Shown here: positions 45,570 to 54,102 of the stretch, piece by piece
Numbering within the stretch: the stretch's first letter is position 1
How the letters are laid out: each line of letters starts with the position of its first letter
Assembly (NCBI RefSeq): GCF_003182195.1
Contig: NZ_QGTM01000012.1
Location: forward strand, 21,566 to 85,565
Direction: 5' to 3'
Length of the DNA stretch: 64,000 nucleotides
DNA from: Halomonas sp. A11-A
GTDB lineage: Bacteria > Pseudomonadota > Gammaproteobacteria > Pseudomonadales > Halomonadaceae
Translations under genes and position numbers: made by a program
Notes under the pieces: model-generated
Database searches by the model: none
The model's input: only the letters and a program-made list of their open reading frames with translations
Told to the model about the DNA's origin: nothing

Positions 45570-48500
45570 TCAGCGGCCGCTATCGCCGTCCCCGCCGTCA
45601 CCGACGTCGATCTCCCCCGGGTCGCCGTGGCTGCCCGGCGGCGGATGCTGGCGCAGCCTGCCCTCCCCGCCTGTCTCCACCACCTTGCGGGTCTCGCCCG
45701 GGCGCTTGAGCCAGACCTCCAGCTGGTTGAAGGCGATATTGATGTCGTGCTCGGCGAACAGCTCCCCCACCCGGCAGTTGAGCTCGTCGGTGGCGAAGAG
45801 GCGATCCCCCAGGGCGTTGACGAAGACCCGCAGCTCGAAGTCCAGGGTGCTCTCCCCGTAGGCCATGAAGAAGACCTGGGGCTCGGGGTCGGCCAGCACG
45901 CGAGGATTCTCATGGGCGGCCTGGTAGAGCAGCCGATGCACCAGGGCCTGGTCGGAGCCGTAGGCGACCCGGTAGTTGAGCACCACCCGGGTGACCGTGT
46001 CGGAGAGCGACCAGTTGATCAGCTGGTCGGTGATGAAGGTCTGGTTGGGGATGATGATCTCCTTGCGGTCGAAGTCGGTCACCGTGGTGGCCCGGATACG
46101 GATCTTGCTCACCGTGCCGGTCAGGGCGCCCAGGGTGATGGTGTCGCCGATGCGCACCGGCCGCTCGAAGAGGATGATCAGCCCCGAGACGAAGTTGGCG
46201 AAGATCGCCTGGAGGCCGAAGCCCAGGCCCACGCCCAGCGCCGCCACCAGCCACTGCAGCTGACTCCAGGCCACGCCCAGGGTGGCCAGGGAGGCCACCA
46301 GGCCGCTGCCCACGATGGCATAGGAGAGCAGCGAGGTGATGGCATAGGCGCTGCCCTGCTTGAGCTCGAGCCGCGACAGTACCATCACCTCCAGCAGGCC
46401 AGGCAGGTTGCGGGCCATCATCAGGGTGAAGCCGAAGATCAACAGCGCCGTGAAGATATCGGCCACCGACAGCGTGCTGGTCACCAGCTCGCTGCCCACA
46501 TCGCCCTCGGCCTCCCAGACCGGCACCCGTTCCAGGTAGCTGAGCACGACGAGCAGGTCGGCCCACACCAGGTAGAGCAGCAGCACGAAGCCCACCATCA
46601 GGATCAGCTTGGAGAGGCGCAGCGACTGCTGGTTGATCTGCTCCATGTCCAGGGGCGGCTCCTCGACCACTTCGACGCCCCCCTCGGCGCCCTCCTTGAC
46701 CTCGGCTCGGCGCCTCGCCAGGGCACGCCTGAAGGCCAGCCGCCTGGCCGCCACCGCCAGGCCGCGCACCACCGCCGCCTCCACCAGGATCCACAGCCCC
46801 AGCAGGTAGAGGGTGATGGCGAAGCGCCCGACCAGGCTCAGGGCAGTATATTCATAGCCCGCCGCGATCAGCCCAAGCAGCACCAGCGGCACCGCGGCCA
46901 TGGAGAGCCCCAGTACCAGGCGGAACAGGCGCACGCCGAAGAAGGGGGTGTGAGCCAGGATCAGCCGCGCCAGGGTCACGCTCATGGCGATCAGGCCCGC
47001 CACCAGCAGGCCCAGTGCCACCGGGCGCTGAGCGAGGCCGATCTCGGCGTCCCGCGCCAGGGTGGCGATCATGAGCACCGGCACCAGGGCGACACCCAGC
47101 CAGCCCACCAGGCGCCGCAGCCTGGCCACGTAGTCCGGCGACCAGTAGAAGTGCTTGGTGGCGACCCCGTCGCGCACCAGCAGGCGTCGCGCCCAGGCGA
47201 TCACGCCCCAGGCCAGGGAGAGCTGCAGGACGGCCAGGCCCAGCGCGTGGGCGATGCCCTCCCCGCCCGCCGTCAGCGCAGTCCCCAGGGCCGCCAGGGT
47301 CAGCGGCCCCGGCAGCGCCAGCAGGGCGTTGAGCAGCACCGCCTGGGGAGTGTGCAGCTGGGTATCGCTGCGCAGCCGCCCGATCTGCTCATGAATCAGC
47401 GCCAGCCGCGCCTTGATGCGCCGGCGACACCACAGCAGGGCAACGGCCAGCAGCAGCAGCGGCAGGCCCGCCAGCGCCCCCGCCGACGGAAGGCGCCAGT
47501 GCACCGGCAGCACCTGGCGCCACTCGCCCTCCTGCCACTCCACGATGAGATTGGCCGGCAGCTGGCGGACCCAGGCCAGGTCCAGCGGGCGGGTGTTGGC
47601 GACCCAGAAGAGCTGCTCGTCGATGGTGTCACGCAGCTCCCGGGAGATCTCCAGCAGCTGCTGCTGGTTGAGCTGCAGCTCCACCGCCGTGCTCAGCAGA
47701 CTGCCATAGCTCTGCTCCAGGCGGTCCACCAGTTCGCGGCGCGACTGATAGAGACGCTGCAGCGACTCCACCAGGGCCTCGCTGACCTCGACGCCGGCCT
47801 CCTGCAGGCGCTGGTGGGCCAGGCGCTCGCTCTGGCGAAGGGTATCCCGCTGGCGCACCAGGTCGAACTGGCGCAGGCGCAGGTCAGCGATCTCGTCCTG
47901 GAGGTCGCGCCGCGGTGCCACCTGGGGCAGCGAACGGCGCTGCTCGCGCAGGATGCGCGACAGCAGGATGGAGCCGCGGATCGCATCGATCTGCTCGTTG
48001 AGGCTACGCTGCAGCTGACGCACGTGATCGAGCTGGCTGCGCACCATCAGGCTCTCGCGCACCAGGGCATTGGTGCGGTCGTTGGCACGCAGCAGCTCCA
48101 GGCTGAGATCGCGGTTGACCTGCTGGGCGCGCTCCAGCACCGGGTGCCCGGCCTCCAGCAGCGGGTCGTCCCGGGCCGCATCGGCGATGGCCTGCTCGGA
48201 GGCCAGCCGCCGCTTGCGGTCGATGACGCTCTGCAGCAGCGTGAGTTCCGCCTCCTTGCGGGACTGGCGCTGAGTCAGCAGATCACGTCGCTGCTGGTCC
48301 AGCTCGCGCAGCCGGGTGTTGGTGCTCAGCTCGCGCTGGTGGAACAGCAGGCTGACCTCGGCCAGGCGGCGCTCCACCTGGCGCTGCCAGACCTGGGCAT
48401 CATCGCCGGCGAGCCCCCGCCCCTCGAGTTCCTCCTGAGCGCGACGCGCCCGCTCCACCGCTTGCATCGCCTCGGAGATCGCCTGCTGGGAGCGCTCGGG

Positions 48501-49010
48501 CAGGGTCTGGGAAGCCAGCAGCTGGGCGTTGACCTCGGCGAGGCGGTCCTGCAGCCGCTGCAGTTCGATCACCACCTCCTGCTGGCGCTGCTCGAGCTCG
48601 TCCAGCGCCAGGTCGTCCAGCTCCGCTGCGGAGAGTTCCAGCGCGGCCTCCTCCTCGGCGGCAAGCTCGCGCTCCAGACGCAGCAGCTCGGCGGGCGCCT
48701 GCTCCACCCGCGCCTCCAGGGCCTCCAGGCGCTCCTCCAGCGCCTGCAGCGCTTCCAGGGCGGCGAGGGTCTCCTCCAGGGCCTCGAGCTCCCGCCGCTG
48801 GGCGGCGCTGGGGTTCTCCCCCTCCGCCGGCCTTACGGCCTCGAGACGCGCCTCCACCTCGTCGCGCTGCGGCAGATCGGCCTGGGCCCTGGCCGACTGC
48901 AGCGCGACCAGCAGCAGGGCCACAAACGCCAGCACCAGCCACCCCCACCGGCCCGCAATCCCCCTCTTCACGGGGCTTGCGCCCGCACCTCTCTCCACAG
49001 GCCACCTCAT
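45570..49010 (-). CDS. Large mechanosensitive channel (MscK/KefA type)
   Basis: About 1146 residues. A signal peptide (VLAFVALLLVALQSARAQA) leads into a periplasmic coiled-coil domain to ~residue 520, several membrane helices, and the MscS core near the C-terminus (GLGFGLQAIFANFVSGLIILFERPVRIGD split over TM3 and beta domain). Opens under membrane tension. The start is uncertain: ATG at 49010 or 49058, or a GTG about 13 codons inside; none has a strong ribosome site. Confidence 0.88.
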   Translation of the reverse strand: MRWPVERGAGASPVKRGIAGRWGWLVLAFVALLLVALQSARAQADLPQRDEVEARLEAVRPAEGENPSAAQRRELEALEETLAALEALQALEERLEALEARVEQAPAELLRLERELAAEEEAALELSAAELDDLALDELEQRQQEVVIELQRLQDRLAEVNAQLLASQTLPERSQQAISEAMQAVERARRAQEELEGRGLAGDDAQVWQRQVERRLAEVSLLFHQRELSTNTRLRELDQQRRDLLTQRQSRKEAELTLLQSVIDRKRRLASEQAIADAARDDPLLEAGHPVLERAQQVNRDLSLELLRANDRTNALVRESLMVRSQLDHVRQLQRSLNEQIDAIRGSILLSRILREQRRSLPQVAPRRDLQDEIADLRLRQFDLVRQRDTLRQSERLAHQRLQEAGVEVSEALVESLQRLYQSRRELVDRLEQSYGSLLSTAVELQLNQQQLLEISRELRDTIDEQLFWVANTRPLDLAWVRQLPANLIVEWQEGEWRQVLPVHWRLPSAGALAGLPLLLLAVALLWCRRRIKARLALIHEQIGRLRSDTQLHTPQAVLLNALLALPGPLTLAALGTALTAGGEGIAHALGLAVLQLSLAWGVIAWARRLLVRDGVATKHFYWSPDYVARLRRLVGWLGVALVPVLMIATLARDAEIGLAQRPVALGLLVAGLIAMSVTLARLILAHTPFFGVRLFRLVLGLSMAAVPLVLLGLIAAGYEYTALSLVGRFAITLYLLGLWILVEAAVVRGLAVAARRLAFRRALARRRAEVKEGAEGGVEVVEEPPLDMEQINQQSLRLSKLILMVGFVLLLYLVWADLLVVLSYLERVPVWEAEGDVGSELVTSTLSVADIFTALLIFGFTLMMARNLPGLLEVMVLSRLELKQGSAYAITSLLSYAIVGSGLVASLATLGVAWSQLQWLVAALGVGLGFGLQAIFANFVSGLIILFERPVRIGDTITLGALTGTVSKIRIRATTVTDFDRKEIIIPNQTFITDQLINWSLSDTVTRVVLNYRVAYGSDQALVHRLLYQAAHENPRVLADPEPQVFFMAYGESTLDFELRVFVNALGDRLFATDELNCRVGELFAEHDINIAFNQLEVWLKRPGETRKVVETGGEGRLRQHPPPGSHGDPGEIDVGDGGDGDSGR

Positions 49011-49151
49011 TGCCGGACGTATCTGCCAGGTTCGATTCTCTGCCCCTGGGGCAAGCATGGCAATCCTGCGGAACCAAGGTCGTGCGCTGTTGACTTGACC
49101 ACCGGGCGTGGTAGAACGGCGGTCTGCATCTCTCTTCTCCCGGATCGTCCC

Positions 49152-50207
49152 ATGACCTCGCTGACCCGCTCTGCCACCTTCGCCGGCGCCACCCTGGCCC
49201 TACTGCTGCATGCCGGCGCGCTGCAGGCGGCCGACGCCCCGGGAACGGCGCCCAGGCCCGCCAGTGCCGCCGAGCGCGTCGCCCTGGAAGCGCGCATCCA
49301 GGCGCTCAACGAGGAGCTCGAGGCGCTGCAGAGTACGCTGGCCGAGCTGCCCGCCGACGAGGAGGTAGAGCCGATCGCCCCGGACCTGCAGGCCGCCCTG
49401 GAGGCCACCGAGCGCCGTCAGCTCGAGCTCGAGTCGAGCCGCAACCCCTTTGCCATCACCACCTATCGGCGCAACTACCTCTTCCCGGCCAGCTACACGA
49501 CCAACCCCAACAAGGAAGCGTTCCGCGAGATCTCCGACATCAACGGGCCCAACGATGTGGAGGTGAAGTTCCAGTTCAGTGCCAAGGTCAACCTGGCCGA
49601 GGGGCTGTTCGGCGATACCGGGGATCTCTACTTCGCCTACACCCAGCGCAGCTGGTGGCAGGCCTACAACACCGACTCCTCCTCGCCCTTCCGGGAGACC
49701 AACTACGAGCCGGAAGTCTTCATGAACTTCGACAACGCCTGGCGGGGCCTGGGCTGGACCAACGTGCGCAACCGCCTGGCGCTGAACCATCTCTCCAACG
49801 GCCGCTCCGACCCGCTCTCGCGCAGCTGGAACCGGGTCTACGTGGAGAGCATCTTCCAGCGCGGTGACTGGGCCTTCAGCCTGGCCCCCCACTGGCGCAT
49901 CCCGGAGTCCAAGAGCGAGGACGACAACCCCGACATCGAGCGCTACATGGGCTACGGCGACGTCACCCTGGCCCGACGCCTGGGCGACAGCGAGCTCAGC
50001 CTGCTGTGGCGCGGCAACCCCAGCGCCGGCAACATGGGCACCCAGGTCGACTACTCCTGGCCGCTGTTCAACGGCAACATCCGCGGCCATGTGCAGTACT
50101 ACTACGGCTACGGCGAGAGCATGATCGACTACGATCACCGCAATCATCGCCTCAGCCTGGGCTTCAGCCTCAATCCGTTGTTCAGCGGCGGCAGCATGAC
50201 CCGCTGA
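49152..50207 (+). CDS. pldA: Outer-membrane phospholipase A
   Basis: Beta-barrel phospholipase of 351 residues. Signal peptide ending near LQAA, a coiled-coil stretch (~40-95), then the barrel. Catalytic residues His213 and Ser215 in NHLSNG and Asn227 in SWNRVY have the same spacing (2 and 14) as His142, Ser144, Asn156 of E. coli OmPlA. The Glu/Leu-rich coiled coil before the barrel is longer than in E. coli. ATG at 49152; the long open frame upstream is a shadow of the channel gene. Confidence 0.93.
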   Translation: MTSLTRSATFAGATLALLLHAGALQAADAPGTAPRPASAAERVALEARIQALNEELEALQSTLAELPADEEVEPIAPDLQAALEATERRQLELESSRNPFAITTYRRNYLFPASYTTNPNKEAFREISDINGPNDVEVKFQFSAKVNLAEGLFGDTGDLYFAYTQRSWWQAYNTDSSSPFRETNYEPEVFMNFDNAWRGLGWTNVRNRLALNHLSNGRSDPLSRSWNRVYVESIFQRGDWAFSLAPHWRIPESKSEDDNPDIERYMGYGDVTLARRLGDSELSLLWRGNPSAGNMGTQVDYSWPLFNGNIRGHVQYYYGYGESMIDYDHRNHRLSLGFSLNPLFSGGSMTR

Positions 50208-50323
50208 CCCTGACCGTACCCCTGACTCGGGACAAGCCGCCGGCGGCGTGACGGCCGGCCCCGTGACAAGCAGGCCCCTGGCTGCTATGCTGGGGCTGTC
50301 ATTCACCGTCAGAGGAAGACCCG

Positions 50324-50656
50324 ATGGCAAACCGTGCCCCCCATACCCACGAGACCACCCAGCAGCTCAAGGAGGACCTGCACCACCTCACCCAGACCAT
50401 CGAGGAGCTGGTCAGCGCCACCGCCGACGACTCCCGCAGCAATATCAAGGAGCTGCGCGAGAAGGCCGAGAAGCGCCTGAAGGAGACCCGCGACCGCCTC
50501 GAGAGCCGCGGTGAGCGCCTCTACGGCGAGGCCCGCGACTCCATAGAGCATCAGATCAATGCCTGCGATCGCTACGTGCACGAGAACCCCTGGACCAGCA
50601 TCGGTATCGGCGCCGCCGTGGGCGTGGTGGTCGGCATGCTGATCGGGCGTCGCTGA
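50324..50656 (+). CDS. ElaB/YqjD/DUF883-family inner-membrane-anchored protein
   Basis: 110 residues: long amphipathic helix, then a C-terminal membrane helix (SIGIGAAVGVVVGMLIGRR) with the family's GRR end. Such proteins associate with ribosomes at the membrane in stationary phase in E. coli. First of a three-gene set; stop overlaps the next ATG by 1 base. Confidence 0.9.
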   Translation: MANRAPHTHETTQQLKEDLHHLTQTIEELVSATADDSRSNIKELREKAEKRLKETRDRLESRGERLYGEARDSIEHQINACDRYVHENPWTSIGIGAAVGVVVGMLIGRR

Positions 50657-51063
50657 TGCCGGAAAGCCAGGGACCGGCACAGCGACTGTTCACCGCCGCC
50701 CGGCGCCTGCTGGGCAGCCTGCTGGCCACCGGCGAGACGCGCCTGCGTCTCGCCGTCCTCGAGCTGGAGGAGGAGCGGGTACGGCTGGTGGGCCTGCTGC
50801 TAATCGTGGGACTCAGCCTCATCCTGCTGATGCTCGGCATCGGGGTGCTGACCACCCTGGTGATCGTGGCCTTCTGGGACAGCTACCGGCTCACCGCCAT
50901 CGCCGCAAGCGCCTTGGTGTTGTTGGGCGGCGGCGCGCTGCTCGCCCTGCGCGCCCTGCAGCTGGCCAGGCGGCGCACCCTGCTGGTCAGCACCCTGAAG
51001 CATCTGGCCACCGACCGCGACCTGGTGGAGCGGGAGTGCCGGGAGGGACGCCATGAGCGCTGA
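50656..51063 (+). CDS. YqjE-like phage-holin-family membrane protein
   Basis: 135 residues with two adjacent membrane helices (LVGLLLIVGLSLILLMLGIG and a second at ~80-100). Follows the YqjD-type gene with overlapping start/stop, as in the enterobacterial yqjD-yqjE-yqjK order. Confidence 0.85.
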   Translation: MPESQGPAQRLFTAARRLLGSLLATGETRLRLAVLELEEERVRLVGLLLIVGLSLILLMLGIGVLTTLVIVAFWDSYRLTAIAASALVLLGGGALLALRALQLARRRTLLVSTLKHLATDRDLVERECREGRHER

Positions 51064-51388
51064 TTCCCGCAGCCGCCTGCCGGCCCGCCGCAACGTGACT
51101 GAGCCCAGCCGCGCCGCGCCCTCCCGCACCGAGCGCAAGGCGCAGCTGGAGAAGAGGATCGAGCAGCAGCGCATCGACATCCTGGTCGAGGCCAGCCGCT
51201 ACCGCGAGGCGAGCCGCCCGATCGACGAGGGGTGGCAGGCGCTGATGCGCTTCAAGGCGCCGCTCTACGCCCTGGGCGGCGTGCTGCTGCTGAAGAGTGC
51301 CCGACACCCCAACTCCCTGCTGCGAGTCGCCAAGCGGCTGGCTACCGGCGCCCTGCTGCTGCGCCGGGCCCGCCGTCTGCTGCGCTGA
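51053..51388 (+). CDS. YqjK-like hypothetical protein
   Basis: 111 residues, very basic at the N-terminus (SRLPARRN), a central helix, one weak membrane segment (ALYALGGVLLLKSA) and an Arg-rich tail. Overlaps the preceding gene by 11 bp. Named by position and character; similarity to YqjK is loose. Confidence 0.7.
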   Translation: MSADSRSRLPARRNVTEPSRAAPSRTERKAQLEKRIEQQRIDILVEASRYREASRPIDEGWQALMRFKAPLYALGGVLLLKSARHPNSLLRVAKRLATGALLLRRARRLLR

Positions 51389-51534
51389 CCTTTTCCCGAC
51401 GCGAGCCCCCCATCGCCATTACCCTACACGTGATCGCCGCCGCTACCCCCGCGGCACATGCCTACCGGGCGCTGTGGGAGGAGATCGCCCGGCGCCCGGC
51501 CTAGCCCTCCTGGACCTGTCGGCCGACGCCACCC

Positions 51535-52725
51535 TCAGAGGGCGCCGCCGCAGGCCACCCCGCTGGCCCAGGCCCACTGGAAGTTATGCCCACCCAGCTC
51601 GCCTGTCACATCGAGCACCTCGCCGATGAAGCGCAGCTGGGGCAGCCCCTCCACCGCGAAGGTCTTCGACGACACCGAGCGAGTGTCGACGCCGCCCAGG
51701 GTCACCTCGGCGGTGCGCCAGCCCTCGGTGTCGGCGGGCTTGAGTCGCCAGTCGCCGAGATGGGCCGCCCAGGCGGAAAGCTCGGCGTTGCTGCGCTCCG
51801 CCAGCACGCCGTCGCCGCCGTGCCACTCGACCAGCGCCTGCGCCAGCCGCCTCGGCAGCTGCTCGGCGAGCCAGGAGGAGAGTTGGCGCCGGGGGGTCTC
51901 CCGACGGGCGGTGCAGAGCGCCTCAAAGGCCTCCACCCCGGGCAGCAGGTCGATGGCCAGCTCGTCGCCGGGCTCCCAGTAGCTCGAGATCTGAAGCATC
52001 GCCGGCCCCGAGAGGCCGCGGTGGGTGAAGAGCATGGGCTCGCGGTAGTGACCGCGGGGCTCGCCGGCCCGCAGGGAGCGAACGGCCACCTCACAGGCGA
52101 CCCCGGCCAGGGCCTCGGCCCGCGCCTTCCACTGTGAGGTCAGGGTGAAGGGTACCAGCGCCGGGCGAGTCTCGGTGACGGCGAGCCCGAACTGGCGGGC
52201 GAGGTCGAAGCCGAAGCCGGTGGCCCCCATGGTGGGAATGGAGAGCCCGCCGGTGGCCACCACCAGGGCCCCGCAGTCGATGGTCCCTGCCGAGGTCACC
52301 AGCCGCATGCCCTCGCCGTGACGTTCAACGCGCTCCACCGAGGTCTTGAGACGCAGCGCCACCCCGGCCCACTCGCACTCGGTGAGCAGCACCCGCACGA
52401 TCTCCTTGGCGGAGTCGGCACAGAACAGCTGGCCCGGCGCCTTCTCCACGTACTCCACGCCGTGGCGCTCCACCAGCTCGACGAAGTGTTCCGGGCGGTA
52501 GCGCTTCAGCGCCGAGATGCAGAAATGCGGGTTGGCGGAGAAGAAGTTGGCCGGCGTGGAGGCCAGGTTGGTGAAGTTGCAGCGTCCGCCGCCGGACATC
52601 AGGATCTTGCTGCCGGCCCGCTTGGCGTGGTCGATGACCAGCACCCGCCGCCCGGCGTAGCCCGCCGTCAGTGCGCACATCAGGCCGGCGGCACCGGCAC
52701 CGATAATCACCGCGTCATAGGTCAT
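51535..52725 (-). CDS. FAD-dependent oxidoreductase, HI0933/YhiN family
   Basis: 396 residues with the dinucleotide motif IIGAGAAGLMCA, the family's GRCNFTN, the FAD-contact ATGGLSIPTMGATG, and a C-terminal FAD signature GEVLDVTGELGGHNFQWA. Enzymatic reaction unknown. ATG at 52725; divergent from the RND operon across 279 bp. Confidence 0.9.
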   Translation of the reverse strand: MTYDAVIIGAGAAGLMCALTAGYAGRRVLVIDHAKRAGSKILMSGGGRCNFTNLASTPANFFSANPHFCISALKRYRPEHFVELVERHGVEYVEKAPGQLFCADSAKEIVRVLLTECEWAGVALRLKTSVERVERHGEGMRLVTSAGTIDCGALVVATGGLSIPTMGATGFGFDLARQFGLAVTETRPALVPFTLTSQWKARAEALAGVACEVAVRSLRAGEPRGHYREPMLFTHRGLSGPAMLQISSYWEPGDELAIDLLPGVEAFEALCTARRETPRRQLSSWLAEQLPRRLAQALVEWHGGDGVLAERSNAELSAWAAHLGDWRLKPADTEGWRTAEVTLGGVDTRSVSSKTFAVEGLPQLRFIGEVLDVTGELGGHNFQWAWASGVACGGAL

Positions 52726-52868
52726 GGTCACTCTCGGCCACCTCTCAAGGGACGCGCATTCTAGCAGCCCGGCAGCGTCCTGTTGATCGACGCTACCGAG
52801 GCTGGCCATGACATGCCCGTGGCGACAGGTCCGCGTTGACCGGCCCGGGTAGACGGCCATGAATAATA

Positions 52869-52885
52869 TGTACAATCCTTGTACA
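52869..52885. promoter_or_regulatory. Palindrome TGTACA-N5-TGTACA
   Basis: Perfect inverted repeat, TGTACA at 52869-52874 and 52880-52885 around ATCCT, next to a TATAGT -10-like hexamer on the minus strand. A regulator operator for the flavoprotein gene or the RND operon is likely; the regulator gene is not adjacent. Confidence 0.55.
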
Positions 52886-52955
52886 CTATAGCGATGACTG
52901 TGCGTTGCGTATTGTTGCCACATTTTCCGATACGATCATTGATAGCTTGTTAAGA

Positions 52956-52974
52956 ATTGCCAAGGAATGGCAAT
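52956..52974. promoter_or_regulatory. Palindrome ATTGCCA-N5-TGGCAAT
   Basis: Perfect 7-bp arms at 52956-52962 and 52968-52974 around AGGAA, ending 30 bp before the RND adaptor ATG. Position fits a repressor operator or an mRNA hairpin in the leader. Confidence 0.55.
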
Positions 52975-53004
52975 CGTCTCTTGCCACCCCATGAAAAGAG
53001 TCCC

Positions 53005-54102
53005 ATGACAACAACGCCCTCCCCTCGCCTCTTTCGCACGGGCCGTCTGCTGGCGGCCGTCCTGAGCCTGGCCCTGGCCATGCCCCTTGCCGCCCAGGAG
53101 GCGACGCCAGTAATCGGCGCCCGGGTCAGCCTGGAGCCCTGGTCCGACCCGCTGGAGGCGCTGGGGACCCTGCGCGCCGACGAGAGCGTGACGCTCTCGG
53201 CCACGGTCACTGACATCGTCGCCGAGGTGAACTTCCGCGACGGCCAGGTGGTGGAGGCCGGCCAGCTGCTGATTCGCCTGGAGGATGCCGAGCAGCAGGC
53301 GCAGCTGCGCGCCGCCCAGGCCCTGCGCGACGAGCGCCGTGCCACGGTGGATCGCCTGGCCCAGTTGCAGAGCCGCAATCTGGCCCCGCGGGCCGACGTT
53401 GAGGACGCCCGGGCCAGGCTTCGCCAGGTGGAGGCGGAAATCCAGGGGCTGGAGGCGCGGCTGCGCAACTACCGGCTGCGCGCTCCCTTCGACGGCGTGG
53501 TGGGCTTTCGCAATATCAGCCTCGGCAGCCTGGTCACCCCGGGCACCGAGCTTGTGACCCTGGACAAGGTCGACGTGATGAAGCTCGACTTCAGCGTGCC
53601 CGAGGTGTTCCTGGCCCTGCTCGAGCCCGGCCTGCCCCTGACGGCGCGCAGCGTGGCCTTCCCCGACGAGCGCTTCGAGGGCCATGTGGAGAGCGTCGGC
53701 TCCCGGGTCGACCCGGTAAGCCGCAGCGTCAGCGTGCGCGCCAGGCTAGAGAACCCCGAACGGCGCCTGCGCCCCGGCATGCTGATGGAGGTCATCGTCC
53801 AGCGCAGCCCGCGGGAGGCCGTGGTGGTGCCGGAGAGCGTGCTGGTTCCCAGTGGCGATCGCCAGTACGTCCTGGTGATCGACGAGGATGACCAGAATCG
53901 CGTCGAGCGCCGGGAGGTGAAGGTGGGCGAGCGGCGCACCGGTCAAGTGGAGATCCTCGAGGGCATCGAGGCGGAAGAGCTGCTGGTGGCCCATGGCGTC
54001 CAGCGCGTGCAGGCGGGGGATCGCGTGAGCCTGCTGGGCATCGCCGACGACACCACCACGGTGCGCGAGATCCTCGAGGCGAACCGCAGGAAGCGTGACT
54101 GA
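53005..54102 (+). CDS. RND efflux periplasmic adaptor subunit
   Basis: 365 residues: signal peptide (LLAAVLSLALAMPLAAQ), split biotinyl-lipoyl domain, alpha-hairpin (~90-150), beta-barrel and membrane-proximal domains. No lipobox, so probably membrane-tethered by an uncleaved helix or soluble. Start ATG 53005. TGATG overlap couples it to the pump. Confidence 0.92.
   Translation: MTTTPSPRLFRTGRLLAAVLSLALAMPLAAQEATPVIGARVSLEPWSDPLEALGTLRADESVTLSATVTDIVAEVNFRDGQVVEAGQLLIRLEDAEQQAQLRAAQALRDERRATVDRLAQLQSRNLAPRADVEDARARLRQVEAEIQGLEARLRNYRLRAPFDGVVGFRNISLGSLVTPGTELVTLDKVDVMKLDFSVPEVFLALLEPGLPLTARSVAFPDERFEGHVESVGSRVDPVSRSVSVRARLENPERRLRPGMLMEVIVQRSPREAVVVPESVLVPSGDRQYVLVIDEDDQNRVERREVKVGERRTGQVEILEGIEAEELLVAHGVQRVQAGDRVSLLGIADDTTTVREILEANRRKRD

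Noticed and set aside
45627..49151. Long plus-strand open frame leading into pldA (over 1500 codons)
   Set aside because: It is the antisense shadow of the channel gene in GC-rich DNA; residues are His/Gln/Arg-rich without any domain, and pldA has a normal signal peptide at 49152.
51389..51534. Possible small gene between the YqjK-like and YhiN-type genes
   Set aside because: Short overlapping frames without start sites or recognisable similarity; treated as plain intergenic DNA.
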